This document shows positions 1 through 8,360 of a stretch of DNA of 64,000 nt, one piece after another. The translations under genes were made by a program, and so were the position numbers. The number at the start of each line of letters is the position of its first letter. Within the stretch, counting starts at the first letter, position 1. The notes under the pieces were generated by a model. It did no database searches, was not told the DNA's origin, and saw only the letters and a list, made by a program, of their open reading frames with translations. Source of the stretch: Povalibacter uvarum (GTDB lineage Bacteria > Pseudomonadota > Gammaproteobacteria > Steroidobacterales > Steroidobacteraceae); the NCBI RefSeq assembly GCF_014202975.1, contig NZ_JACHHZ010000006.1:248001-312000 (forward strand), read 5' to 3'.

Positions 1-2
1 TG

Positions 3-611
3 CTGAAGAGTGATCATGTCAGCGGGCCCGATGGCGCGCCCGGGCATCTCGCTTCGGCCGGCTGCATCGCAGCCGATGTCGAAGTCCGGATTGTCGACGA
101 CAACGGCGCCACCGTGCCGGACGGCGAAACCGGAGAAATCTGGATTCGCTCGCGCAGCACCATCTCTGGCTACTACGGCAATCCGGAAGCCACCCAGCAG
201 GAGTTCAGCGACGGCTTCTGGAAATCCGGCGACCTGGGTTATCGCGATGCGCAGGGCTATCTCTATATCGTCGATCGCAAGAAGGACATGATCATCACCG
301 GCGGATTCAACGTGTACGCGATCGAGGTCGAGAATGCGATCAGCACGTACCCGGGCGTCATCATGTCCGCGGTGGTCGGCATGCCCCATCCCGAATGGGG
401 CGAAGCCATTCACGCGGAAGTCATTCTGCGCGCCGGCACGACGGCGTCCGCCGAGCAGATCATCCAGCACGTCAAGGACCGGATCGGGAAGTTCAAGGCG
501 CCGAAATCCGTCACCCTTGTCGATGAACTGCCGCTCAGCGCGGCTGGCAAGGTACTGCGGCGCAAGGTCCGCGAGAAGTACTGGAAGGACCAGGCGCGAC
601 GCGTTGGCTGA
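3..611 (+). CDS. Acyl-CoA synthetase, C-terminal part (5' end outside window)
   Basis: The reading frame is open from the first bases, so the N-terminal part lies outside the window; about 202 residues are present. It is the C-terminal part of an ANL-superfamily AMP-binding ligase, which activates a carboxylic acid to its CoA thioester via an acyl-adenylate. Visible motifs are the conserved Gly-Asp near residues 76-77, the hinge motif DRKKDMIITGG at 91-101, and the C-terminal catalytic lysine in SAAGKVLRR (Lys about 183). The substrate cannot be read from this part. The following beta-oxidation and racemase genes suggest a fatty, isoprenoid or steroid side-chain acid. It converges with the sulfatase gene across 227 bp that show no gene. 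Confidence 0.9.
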   Translation: MKSDHVSGPDGAPGHLASAGCIAADVEVRIVDDNGATVPDGETGEIWIRSRSTISGYYGNPEATQQEFSDGFWKSGDLGYRDAQGYLYIVDRKKDMIITGGFNVYAIEVENAISTYPGVIMSAVVGMPHPEWGEAIHAEVILRAGTTASAEQIIQHVKDRIGKFKAPKSVTLVDELPLSAAGKVLRRKVREKYWKDQARRVG

Positions 612-838
612 TGGAAGACAAGCAGACTGTGGCGGACAGCCGTTGACGAGCTGCGCCAGCAGAGAGCCTGGCTTGCATGACCGCTGAGCTCATCTCACGC
701 CGTGACATCGACTTCCTGCTCTACTGAAGCGACTCATCGCAGCCACGATCGAACGCACCGGCGCGTCGGACCTGACACCGTTGGCCCAGTCGACCGGACT
801 TGCCTGGAGATGCAGCCGGCCTGGTTCTGAAGACAGGA

Positions 839-3232
839 TCAGTGCATCTCGAACCTCACCTTCTCGATCTCCCCTGTAAACCTGAACGGGGGCTTGTACG
901 AGAAGTCCACTGGCGAGCCGACGTCTTCGCCGATATCCATCCCTTCGTTGAGAGAGATCAGCGCGGGAATCGTCTTGCTCAGCCTGCCTTCGGCGACTTT
1001 CGCGCCCTTCACGGACAGGGTGATGACAGCGCCTTTGCCACGTTCTTTTGGGCTGCCCTGATATGAGAATTCGACTTCGATCTGGACCTTGCCGCTCGGC
1101 AGCGGTTGCTGGCTCGTCAGCATCAGTCGCTCCTCGGCAAGATAGTTGTAGACGAACGTTGGCTTTCCATCGCGCACGTACAGCGCGTAGCCACCGACCA
1201 TGCCGCCCTGAGTGACGATGATGCCGTTCACATCGGCACCGGATGAGTTGATGTCCGCAGTGACTGTCCAGGAGCGGTTGAGAACGCGGGGCGAGACATC
1301 ATTGGGCAGCCCGACCTGTCCTGGATAGTAAGTGAGCGTCTTCCCCGCACCGAGCGTCGGCCGCCCCATAAGGGCACCGTTGAACCGTTCGACAGTTCGC
1401 CAATCGAGGGGCAGCACGTTGTGGCGCGCGGCCTCCGCCCACCACAGGTCCTGCAATTCGCGCAGCTTCTGCGGGTATCGTGCGGCGAGGTCGACCGCCT
1501 GCGTGAAATCTTCGTCGATGTGATACAGCTCCCACTGCTGCTGATCGGGCACGAAGTCATTTCGCGGAAACCACGGCGCCGATCCCATCGCGGATGCCAT
1601 CCAGCCATCATGATAGAGACCGCGTTTTGAGCCGAGCTCGAAATACTGTGTCGTGTGCCGATCCTTCGCGTTCGCGTCGTTCAGCGAGTAGGCGAAGCTC
1701 ACTCCTTCGATGGGCTTCTGCGCAACGCCGTTCAGCATGGTCGGCGGGGTGATGCCGGTGAGCTCGTAGAGGGTCGGTACGATATCGACCACGTGCGTGA
1801 ACTGCGTGCGAAGCCCGCCGCTCTCCTTGATCTTTCCCGGCCAGGAAACAACCAGTGGATTGCGAATGCCCCCGAAGTGGCTCGCGATGCGCTTGGTCCA
1901 CTTGAAGGGCGTATTCATTGCGTGCGCCCAGGCGGCCGGAAAGTGATTGAAGTGCTTCGGCCCCCCGAGTTCGTCGATGACTTCGAGATTGTGCTGCCAT
2001 TTCTCGGAGAAGCCGTTCAACGCCATGTTCTCGTTGATGGACCCCTCGAGCCCGCCCTCCGCGCTCGCACCATTGTCGCCGGCGATGTAGATGAACAGGG
2101 TATTGTCGCCGCCCGGCAGCCGCTTCACCGCATCGACGATGCGACCCATCTCGTGATCTGTGTGCGCACCGAACCCGGCAAAGACCTCCATCATGCGCGC
2201 GTAGAGACGCTTCTGATCGGCATTGAGTGAATCCCAGGACGGCAGTCCTTCCGGTCGCGGAGTGAGTTGCGCATCGGCTGGAATCACGCCGAGCTTCTTC
2301 TGACGCTCGACGGTCAGCTCGCGATACTTGTCCCAGCCCATGTCGAACTGACCCGCGAATCGTTCAATCCATTCCTTCGGCGCGTGATGCGGAGCGTGAG
2401 TAGCACCAGGTGCCACGTAGAGGAAGATCGGCCGATCTGGAGCGATGGTTTTCACATTGCGCGCCCAGGAGATGGCGTGATCGGCGAGGTCGGGCGTGAG
2501 GTGATAGTCGGGGTCATTCGACGGCGGAACGAGATTGCGGTTCTCATAGACGACCGGATTCCATTGACTCGTGTCGCCACCGTTGAAGCCGTAGAAGTAG
2601 TCGAATCCCAGGCCATTGGGCCAGCGATCGAACGGGCCTGCCACACTCGCTTCCCATGTCGGTGTGTTGTGGTTCTTGCCGATCATCGCGGTCATGTAGC
2701 CGTTCTGACGCAGTACTTCGGCGATGGCGCCCGTGCTCTTCGGGATCACGCCGGTGTAGCCGTCATATCCCGTCGCCGCCTCCGCGATCACGCCCGACGA
2801 TGCCGAATGAGCATTGCGTCCCGTGAGCAGCGCAGCACGCGTCGGACTGCAGAGCGCGGTCGTGTGAAAGCGGTTGTAGCGCAAACCCTCGGCAGCGAGC
2901 CTGTCAATCGTCGGCGATGGCACGCCGCCGCCGAACGCAGCGAATTGCCCGAAGCCCACATCGTCGAGCAGGATCAGGACGATATTCGGTGCGCCCTCGG
3001 GCGCCCGCACAGGCTGCGGGAACTGAGCCGGATCGGAATCGAGATAGGTTCGCCCAACATTGCCTTGGAAGTGGAAGTCGGGACGCGGCAGGACGGTCGG
3101 CGTGGGCGGCTCGTCGGCGGCGCAGGTGGGCGAGACCGCGAGCAATGCCCATGCAGCGAGCGGGCGCAGGGCGAAAGGGCTGGAGGAAGTGTGGAAAAGA
3201 TCTCGAATCCGTCGTGTCATCAGTTCAAGCAT
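839..3232 (-). CDS. Exported arylsulfatase-type sulfatase
   Basis: A type I sulfatase of about 797 residues that would hydrolyse a sulfate ester, probably outside the cytoplasm. The formylglycine motif CSPTR is at residues 128-132, and metal-binding Asp pairs are visible in LILLDDVGFG (about 90-91) and in the later GDNGASAEGG. The N-terminus has Arg residues followed by a hydrophobic stretch ending TCAAD, a likely Sec signal peptide. I chose the ATG at 3232, which overlaps the stop of the racemase gene by 8 bp and has GGAG upstream; the in-frame ATG at 3220 is an alternative. The overlap implies translational coupling to the racemase and thiolase. Its length, with a long C-terminal domain, fits the large bacterial arylsulfatases. 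Natural substrate unknown. Confidence 0.92.
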   Translation of the reverse strand: MLELMTRRIRDLFHTSSSPFALRPLAAWALLAVSPTCAADEPPTPTVLPRPDFHFQGNVGRTYLDSDPAQFPQPVRAPEGAPNIVLILLDDVGFGQFAAFGGGVPSPTIDRLAAEGLRYNRFHTTALCSPTRAALLTGRNAHSASSGVIAEAATGYDGYTGVIPKSTGAIAEVLRQNGYMTAMIGKNHNTPTWEASVAGPFDRWPNGLGFDYFYGFNGGDTSQWNPVVYENRNLVPPSNDPDYHLTPDLADHAISWARNVKTIAPDRPIFLYVAPGATHAPHHAPKEWIERFAGQFDMGWDKYRELTVERQKKLGVIPADAQLTPRPEGLPSWDSLNADQKRLYARMMEVFAGFGAHTDHEMGRIVDAVKRLPGGDNTLFIYIAGDNGASAEGGLEGSINENMALNGFSEKWQHNLEVIDELGGPKHFNHFPAAWAHAMNTPFKWTKRIASHFGGIRNPLVVSWPGKIKESGGLRTQFTHVVDIVPTLYELTGITPPTMLNGVAQKPIEGVSFAYSLNDANAKDRHTTQYFELGSKRGLYHDGWMASAMGSAPWFPRNDFVPDQQQWELYHIDEDFTQAVDLAARYPQKLRELQDLWWAEAARHNVLPLDWRTVERFNGALMGRPTLGAGKTLTYYPGQVGLPNDVSPRVLNRSWTVTADINSSGADVNGIIVTQGGMVGGYALYVRDGKPTFVYNYLAEERLMLTSQQPLPSGKVQIEVEFSYQGSPKERGKGAVITLSVKGAKVAEGRLSKTIPALISLNEGMDIGEDVGSPVDFSYKPPFRFTGEIEKVRFEMH

Positions 3233-4343
3233 TCTCTTCGACTCCAAGCCACTCACGCAGCACCCATTCACGATCCGCTCCTCGCTCCGGAACCGGGCCG
3301 GGCGACGCCGCGGGCGTGCCAGAAAATCGCGGTGCCGGATTCGCCTGCAGCACCCCATCAGGACTCGAGTAGACGCCGCGCTCGACCATGTGCGGATGCT
3401 TCGCCGCAGCTTCCGGATCGAGTACGGGCGCGAAGCAGACCTCCGTACCTTCGAGCATCGCGCACCACTCATCGCGCGTGCGTTGCGCGAACACTTCGGC
3501 GAATCGTCGCTTCGCCTCCGGCCAGGTATGCCGATCGAACTGGTTCGCGAATGCAGGGTCTGCACCGAGCCCGAGCTTTCCAAGAAGCAGGCGATAGAAC
3601 TTTGGCTCGAACGACTGCACGGAGATGAACTGACCGTCGGCGCAGCGATACGTCGCGCTCCAATGAGAACCATCGAGGATGCTCCCGCCGCGCTCCGTCA
3701 CGAGCTGTCCGAGCGCACGGCCCCCGAGCAGGAGATTCAGCATGTGCGCCGAACCGTCGACGATGGCTGCGTCGACAACCTGTCCTAGCCCCGTTGCACG
3801 TGCACTCATCACAGCGGCGAGCACCCCAATCGTGAGGTACAAGCCGCCCGCCGCATCCCCATTGAGGGTCGGCGGTGTCAGCGGCGGCTCACCGGCTTGC
3901 CCCGCATACCAAAGCGCGCCGCTCAATGCGACGTAGTTGAGATCGTGGGCGGCAACGTGCGCCAGCGGACCGTCCTGACCCCAGCCGGTCATGCGGCCAT
4001 ACACGAGCCGTGGATTGCGAGCGAGACAGATATCCGGCCCCAGTCCCAGCCGCTCCATCACACCGGGACGCATGCCTTCGATCAGCGCATCGCATTGCTC
4101 TGCGAGCTGCAGCACCAGCGCGACATCCTGCGGTGATTTGAGATCGACCGCGATCGACCGCTTGCCGCGATTGCTGATGGCAGCGCGTCCCAGGTCGGTC
4201 ACCTGCGGATTCGGTTCGATGCGATCCGCGAGCACGACGTCGGCGCCAAGGTCTGCGAGCAGCATGCCGCAGAACGGCGCAGGCCCCAGCGCGGCGATTT
4301 CCAGAACCCGCAGCCCGGCGAGCGGGCCGGAGCGATCAGCCAT
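3225..4343 (-). CDS. CaiB/BaiF CoA-transferase family, alpha-methylacyl-CoA racemase type
   Basis: A 372-residue family III CoA-transferase fold protein whose sequence matches the alpha-methylacyl-CoA racemase branch, which epimerises 2-methylacyl-CoA thioesters so that branched chains can enter beta-oxidation. The racemase pattern GRMTGWGQ precedes AHDLNY (His133) and NGD (Asp163); these lie 30 residues apart, as do the catalytic His and Asp of the mycobacterial enzyme MCR. The ATG at 4343 was chosen over the upstream in-frame ATG because it overlaps the thiolase stop by 8 bp and begins at the conserved GLRVLE strand. It sits between thiolase and sulfatase in one tightly coupled transcript. 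A true CoA-transferase role cannot be excluded. Confidence 0.88.
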   Translation of the reverse strand: MADRSGPLAGLRVLEIAALGPAPFCGMLLADLGADVVLADRIEPNPQVTDLGRAAISNRGKRSIAVDLKSPQDVALVLQLAEQCDALIEGMRPGVMERLGLGPDICLARNPRLVYGRMTGWGQDGPLAHVAAHDLNYVALSGALWYAGQAGEPPLTPPTLNGDAAGGLYLTIGVLAAVMSARATGLGQVVDAAIVDGSAHMLNLLLGGRALGQLVTERGGSILDGSHWSATYRCADGQFISVQSFEPKFYRLLLGKLGLGADPAFANQFDRHTWPEAKRRFAEVFAQRTRDEWCAMLEGTEVCFAPVLDPEAAAKHPHMVERGVYSSPDGVLQANPAPRFSGTPAASPGPVPERGADREWVLREWLGVEENA

Positions 4344-5520
4344 TGCGATACATCGTGACGACGCAGGCCCCGCCCACGCCGAGGTTGTGTTGAAGCGCCA
4401 CGCGCGCACCCTCGACCTGACGCTCTCCCGCCTGTCCGCGAAGTTGCTGCGTCAGCTCGAAGCACTGCGCCAGGCCGGTCGCACCGATCGGATGGCCCTT
4501 CGACAGCAATCCGCCGGAGGGATTCGTGACGTACTTGCCGCCATACGTGTTATCGCCGTCATTGACGAACTTCTGCGCGCCCCCCTCCGGACAGAGACCG
4601 AGCGATTCGTACGTGATCAGTTCGTTGTGTGCGAAGCAGTCGTGCAGCTCGACAACATCGACGTCCTCAGGACCGATGCCGGCCTTCTCGTAAACCTTGT
4701 TCGCCGCTTCCCGGGCCATGCCGTAGCCAACGGCATAGCGCATGTCGTCGCCGAACGATGTGGGCCTGTCCGTCGTCAGGGATTGCGCGGCAATCCACAC
4801 GCGGCTGTCGAGGCCGCGTTTGCGAGCCGTCTCTTCGCTGCAAAGCACCGCAGCGGCAGCCCCGCAGGTTGGCGGACACGCCATCAGGCGCGTCATGACG
4901 CCCGGCCACATGATCTTGTCGGCCATGACCTCTTCAGTCGTGAGTTCCTTGCGGAAAATGGCCAGCGGATTCTTCGCTGCGTGCCGACTGGCCTTGGCGC
5001 GGATCCTGGCGAACGTCTCGAGTGGCGTGCCGTAGCGCTTCATGTGCTCGAGGCCCGCACCGCCGAACATGCGCAGCGCATTCGGCACCTCCGGCAGTTT
5101 CCCGAGCAGCGACTCGCGCGTCTGGTCGAAGCGATCAAAGGGGGACGGACGATCCGGGAAATTGATGTCGAGCGCGCCGGGATTCATCTGCTCGAAGCCG
5201 ACCGCAAGCACCATGTCGGCCTCACCCGACTCGATCGCCTGTCGCGCGAGGTGCAGCGCAGTCGAGCCAGTAGCGCAATTGTTGTTGACGTTGATGACGG
5301 GAATGCCCGTCATGCCCACTTCGTACAGCGCACGCTGACCGCTACAGGAATCTCCATAGACGAATCCCGCATAAGCGGACTGAATATCCCGGTAGTCGAC
5401 GCGCGCGTCAGCCAACGCAAGAGCGACCGCCTCGGCACCCATCTGCTCGTACGTCTTGCTCGCACCCGGCTTCGTGAAAGGAATCATGCCGACACCGGCG
5501 ACGACGATCTTGCGTGACAT
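4336..5520 (-). CDS. SCP-x/lipid-transfer-type thiolase
   Basis: A 394-residue thiolase-fold enzyme of the lipid-transfer protein (SCP-x thiolase) group, which cleaves 3-ketoacyl-CoA or, in Ltp-type aldolases, beta-hydroxyacyl-CoA of sterol side chains. The nucleophile is Cys82 in NNNCATGSTAL, and the C-terminal GHPIGATG places a catalytic His at about 343. The second Cys found near the C-terminus of classical thiolases may be represented by GVGGACVV. The start at 5520 has a good ribosome site (AAGGA about 6 bases upstream). It is the first gene of the thiolase-racemase-sulfatase unit. The specific substrate is inferred only from neighbours. Confidence 0.9.
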   Translation of the reverse strand: MSRKIVVAGVGMIPFTKPGASKTYEQMGAEAVALALADARVDYRDIQSAYAGFVYGDSCSGQRALYEVGMTGIPVINVNNNCATGSTALHLARQAIESGEADMVLAVGFEQMNPGALDINFPDRPSPFDRFDQTRESLLGKLPEVPNALRMFGGAGLEHMKRYGTPLETFARIRAKASRHAAKNPLAIFRKELTTEEVMADKIMWPGVMTRLMACPPTCGAAAAVLCSEETARKRGLDSRVWIAAQSLTTDRPTSFGDDMRYAVGYGMAREAANKVYEKAGIGPEDVDVVELHDCFAHNELITYESLGLCPEGGAQKFVNDGDNTYGGKYVTNPSGGLLSKGHPIGATGLAQCFELTQQLRGQAGERQVEGARVALQHNLGVGGACVVTMYRNG

Positions 5521-5589
5521 GTCAGTTCCTTGGTGAGGCGAGTCGAGAATCGTTGAGGCTGAAATGCTAGCGACGCTCGGCCGTTGCGA

Positions 5590-5669
5590 CTCCCCCCTGC
5601 GGGGAGGGGGCGATCGCAGGAAAGAAATGTCTCGCACCTGCGCCTTGCACCTCCTCAAGGTGAGGGGGC
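5590..5669. repeat. Two G/C-run hairpins between thiolase and esterase
   Basis: The divergent gap (5521-5767) holds two C-run/G-run hairpins, roughly 5590-5612 and 5647-5669, each pairing a CCCC or CACCTC arm with a GGGG-rich arm over a short loop. Similar hairpins occur at 7486-7515 and 11985-12061, so they look like a REP-like family in the catabolic part of the window. Confidence 0.55.
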
Positions 5670-5767
5670 ATCTGCGAACACTCCCGTTGCTATAAGGGAT
5701 TTGCTGAAGCTCTGTTCAGCCCCGGCTCGAACGGACTTCGCTGCACGAGCAACAAGCATCAGGGGGA

Positions 5768-7477
5768 ATGAACATGACGCGAAACATTCGCGCGATCTTT
5801 ATCATCGGTCTGCTATGGACGACCTCAGCGTCGCTCGCAGCACCCGGGCTGACAGCACCCGTCAACACTCAACAAGGCCCGGTCATCGGTCTGGCGAGCG
5901 GTCAGGTCGATCAGTTCTTCAATGTTCCGTTCGCGGCGCCGCCTGTCCGCTTCGCGCCGCCGCAACCGGCCGTCGTTCGCTCGGGTGAACTACACGCGAC
6001 CGGCACACCCGTCGAATGCTGGCGCGGGCCCACGGCGCTGACGCCCGAGGCGAAGGGTCAGGAAGACTGTTTGATGTTGCACATCACACGACCGGTCGGC
6101 GCCGCAGCCGGTGCGAATCTGCCAGTGATGTTCTGGATTCATGGCGGCGCGTTTGCGATCGGCAGCGGCGGACTGTATGACCCGCGCGCCCTGGTTCGCG
6201 AAGGCAATGTCATCGTCGTCACGATCAACTACCGCGTCGGGCCTTTCGGATTCCTGGCGCTGGATGAGCTGCAGGCCGAGTCGCCGTATGCCGGAAACTA
6301 TGGTCTCGCCGATCAGATCGCCGCGATGACCTGGGTGAAGAACAACATCGCCAGCTTCGGCGGCAATCCGAACAACGTCACGCTGTTCGGTGAATCGGCC
6401 GGCGCCATCAGCGCGATCATCCACCTCGGTTCGGACCGGTCGCGCGGCCTGTTTCATCGAGTCATCGCGCAGAGTCCGGCCCTGATGATCGAACAGATCA
6501 TTCCGCCGTTGGTCGCCGCCAAGAACTACGGAGGTGAGTTCGCTCAGAAGCTCGGCTGCGGTGCTGGCGACCGGCTCGCCTGCCTTCGCAACCTGGATCC
6601 GCAGATCATCGCGTCAAATGCGGGTTTCGGCACGCTGCTCGTACTTGAGAGCGGCACACGGCTGCCCTTCGCTCCTGTCGTCGACGGCTGGGTCGTGCCA
6701 CGCAATCCACTCGACTCGCTAACGCAGGGCAAGATCGCCCGCGTGCCTGTGATGATCGGGACGACGCGCGATGAGGCGAATCTCTTTGTCGCGATCATGG
6801 AGAAAGAGCTTGGACATCCCGTCGGTTTGGACGACTACACCAACTTCTTCCTCGAAGGGTTCAAGTATCCGATCGAAGGGGCGCTGGCCGCACCGGCGAT
6901 TCAGGCGCTCTACCCTGTCTGGGACTTCGACTGGGACTACGGTCTGTCGCTCGCACAGACACTCACCGACTTCACGTTCTCCTGCCCGAGTCTTGTGATG
7001 CGACGACGGCTGCGTCCATGGGTACCTGTCTATGGTTATGAGTTCGAGGATCCGAATTCACCGACCGTGCTCTCATTCGAGCGCGAACCGTTGCGCGGCT
7101 CGAATCACGCGGACGAGATCCCGTATCTGTTCAACAGCGTCACCGGCATCGGGGTGCCTGTCACTTTCACATCTCAGCAGAACGCACTCGCGGTACAGAT
7201 GCGCAAGTACTGGACCAGCTTCGCCCGTCACGGGCATCCGAACGGCATGGGCGGCCCGAACTGGCCGAAGTTCAACGACGAATACTACACATGGATCCCG
7301 CTGACCCTGCTCTGGGAACGTCGCAACGAGCAGATCCAGCGCCTGCATGTGGACGGCGTGCGCACCGCATACGAATCACCGAATCCGCTGAGCTGGAGCT
7401 ACTCCAGCAATCATAAGTGCGGATTGCTCACGCTTTCGACACCGCTGGTGCGACTGCTCCAGCCGGTATTGTTCTGA
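5768..7477 (+). CDS. Exported type B carboxylesterase
   Basis: A 569-residue alpha/beta hydrolase of the carboxylesterase B family. The signal peptide ends around residue 25 (SLAAP), pointing to the periplasm or outside. Catalytic residues are recognisable: oxyanion hole HGG at 125-127, nucleophile Ser210 in FGESAGA, acid Glu336 in TTRDEANLF, and His447 in GSNHADEIPY. The ATG at 5768 follows an AGGGGGA ribosome site. It lies between the thiolase unit and the acyl-CoA dehydrogenase run, suggesting that it releases an acid or alcohol from an ester for the same catabolic block; this is inference. The family is promiscuous, so the substrate is open. Confidence 0.92.
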   Translation: MNMTRNIRAIFIIGLLWTTSASLAAPGLTAPVNTQQGPVIGLASGQVDQFFNVPFAAPPVRFAPPQPAVVRSGELHATGTPVECWRGPTALTPEAKGQEDCLMLHITRPVGAAAGANLPVMFWIHGGAFAIGSGGLYDPRALVREGNVIVVTINYRVGPFGFLALDELQAESPYAGNYGLADQIAAMTWVKNNIASFGGNPNNVTLFGESAGAISAIIHLGSDRSRGLFHRVIAQSPALMIEQIIPPLVAAKNYGGEFAQKLGCGAGDRLACLRNLDPQIIASNAGFGTLLVLESGTRLPFAPVVDGWVVPRNPLDSLTQGKIARVPVMIGTTRDEANLFVAIMEKELGHPVGLDDYTNFFLEGFKYPIEGALAAPAIQALYPVWDFDWDYGLSLAQTLTDFTFSCPSLVMRRRLRPWVPVYGYEFEDPNSPTVLSFEREPLRGSNHADEIPYLFNSVTGIGVPVTFTSQQNALAVQMRKYWTSFARHGHPNGMGGPNWPKFNDEYYTWIPLTLLWERRNEQIQRLHVDGVRTAYESPNPLSWSYSSNHKCGLLTLSTPLVRLLQPVLF

Positions 7478-7485
7478 GTTCTTTC

Positions 7486-7515
7486 GGCCCCTTCTCCACC
7501 TGCGGGGAGGGGGCC
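7486..7515. terminator. Hairpin between convergent genes
   Basis: A GGCCCC arm (7486-7491) and a matching GGGGCC arm (ending 7515) frame a 12-bp stem with two wobble pairs and a 6-base loop. It sits 9 bp after the esterase stop and just before the end of the opposing crotonase gene, so it could end transcription in both directions. There is no long T-run. It also resembles the G/C hairpins at 5.6 and 12.0 kb. Confidence 0.5.
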
Positions 7516-7519
7516 GTAT

Positions 7520-8335
7520 CTACCGGCCCCGGAATTGAGGTGGTCGCTTCTCCAGAAACGCGCGGACTGCCTCGCGCGTATCCTCGGTCGTGATCGTCCG
7601 TGCGAGATGCAGTGCTTCGATGTCCAGCATCTGCTCGAGGCCGCCCTCCTCCGCCTCGTTGAGATTGCGTTTCAGGTAACGGTTCGCAACACGCGGACCA
7701 TTGCCGATCTGCGAGGCAATGGCGGCCGTGACTGATTCGAGCTGATCATCCGCAACGACGCGGTTCACGAGCCCGATCCGTAAGGCTTCCGCAGCATCGA
7801 GCTTCTCGCTCAGATAGAAGAGCTCCCGCGCCTTCGCCGTGCCGACCAGACGGGTCAGGAAATACGTCGCACCGAAGTCACCAGACAGGCCCACCTTGGC
7901 GAAGGAGGTCGTGAACGTCGCGCTTTCAGAGGCGATGCGCAGGTCGCAGGCGGCCGCCAGCGCCAGCCCCGCTCCCGCCGCGGCGCCTCGAATCATCGCG
8001 ATCGTCGGCTTCGAAATCTGATGCAGCAGTTGCGAGCAGCGCACCGCATGCCGAACTGCATCGGACAGCTGCTCAAGTCCGAGATCGGCATCGGCAGGCG
8101 GCAGTACGGCTCCGTCACGCAAATCTGCACCGACGCAGAACGCCCGCCCCGCACCCGTGAGCACAATGGCCCCGATGCTGGCGTCGGCCGCTGCCGCTTC
8201 GAGCTCGGTGCATAGCTCCTCGAGTACCTCTCGTGTGAATGCATTGAGAACCTCGGGACGGTTCAGGGTCAACGTGATAAATCCGTCCTCGCGGCGCACG
8301 AGAAGCGGGCTTGAATCGTTCTGCTCGAGATTCAT
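7520..8335 (-). CDS. Enoyl-CoA hydratase/isomerase family (crotonase) without the usual Glu pair
   Basis: A 271-residue crotonase-superfamily protein. The oxyanion-hole strands are present (GRAFCVGADL and IRGAAAGAGLALA). By eye alignment to rat hydratase, both general acid/base Glu positions are replaced: Ala in GAGLALA and Phe in the TTSFAKVGL segment. An Asp remains in GDFGATYFL, at the position where isomerase-type crotonases such as PaaG often keep one. An isomerase or other activity is therefore more likely than simple hydration. The ATG at 8335 has GGAG 7 bases upstream. It is the last gene of the minus-strand acyl-CoA dehydrogenase run, 25 bp after the previous gene. Confidence 0.85.
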   Translation of the reverse strand: MNLEQNDSSPLLVRREDGFITLTLNRPEVLNAFTREVLEELCTELEAAAADASIGAIVLTGAGRAFCVGADLRDGAVLPPADADLGLEQLSDAVRHAVRCSQLLHQISKPTIAMIRGAAAGAGLALAAACDLRIASESATFTTSFAKVGLSGDFGATYFLTRLVGTAKARELFYLSEKLDAAEALRIGLVNRVVADDQLESVTAAIASQIGNGPRVANRYLKRNLNEAEEGGLEQMLDIEALHLARTITTEDTREAVRAFLEKRPPQFRGR

Positions 8336-8360
8336 GTGGGCTCCGGTCTGCTTCAGAGCG

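Noticed and set aside
2267-3628. A 453-residue plus-strand frame antisense to the sulfatase and racemase
   Set aside because: Arg-rich composition and no family likeness; both minus-strand genes carry full catalytic motifs. GC-rich DNA produces such shadows.
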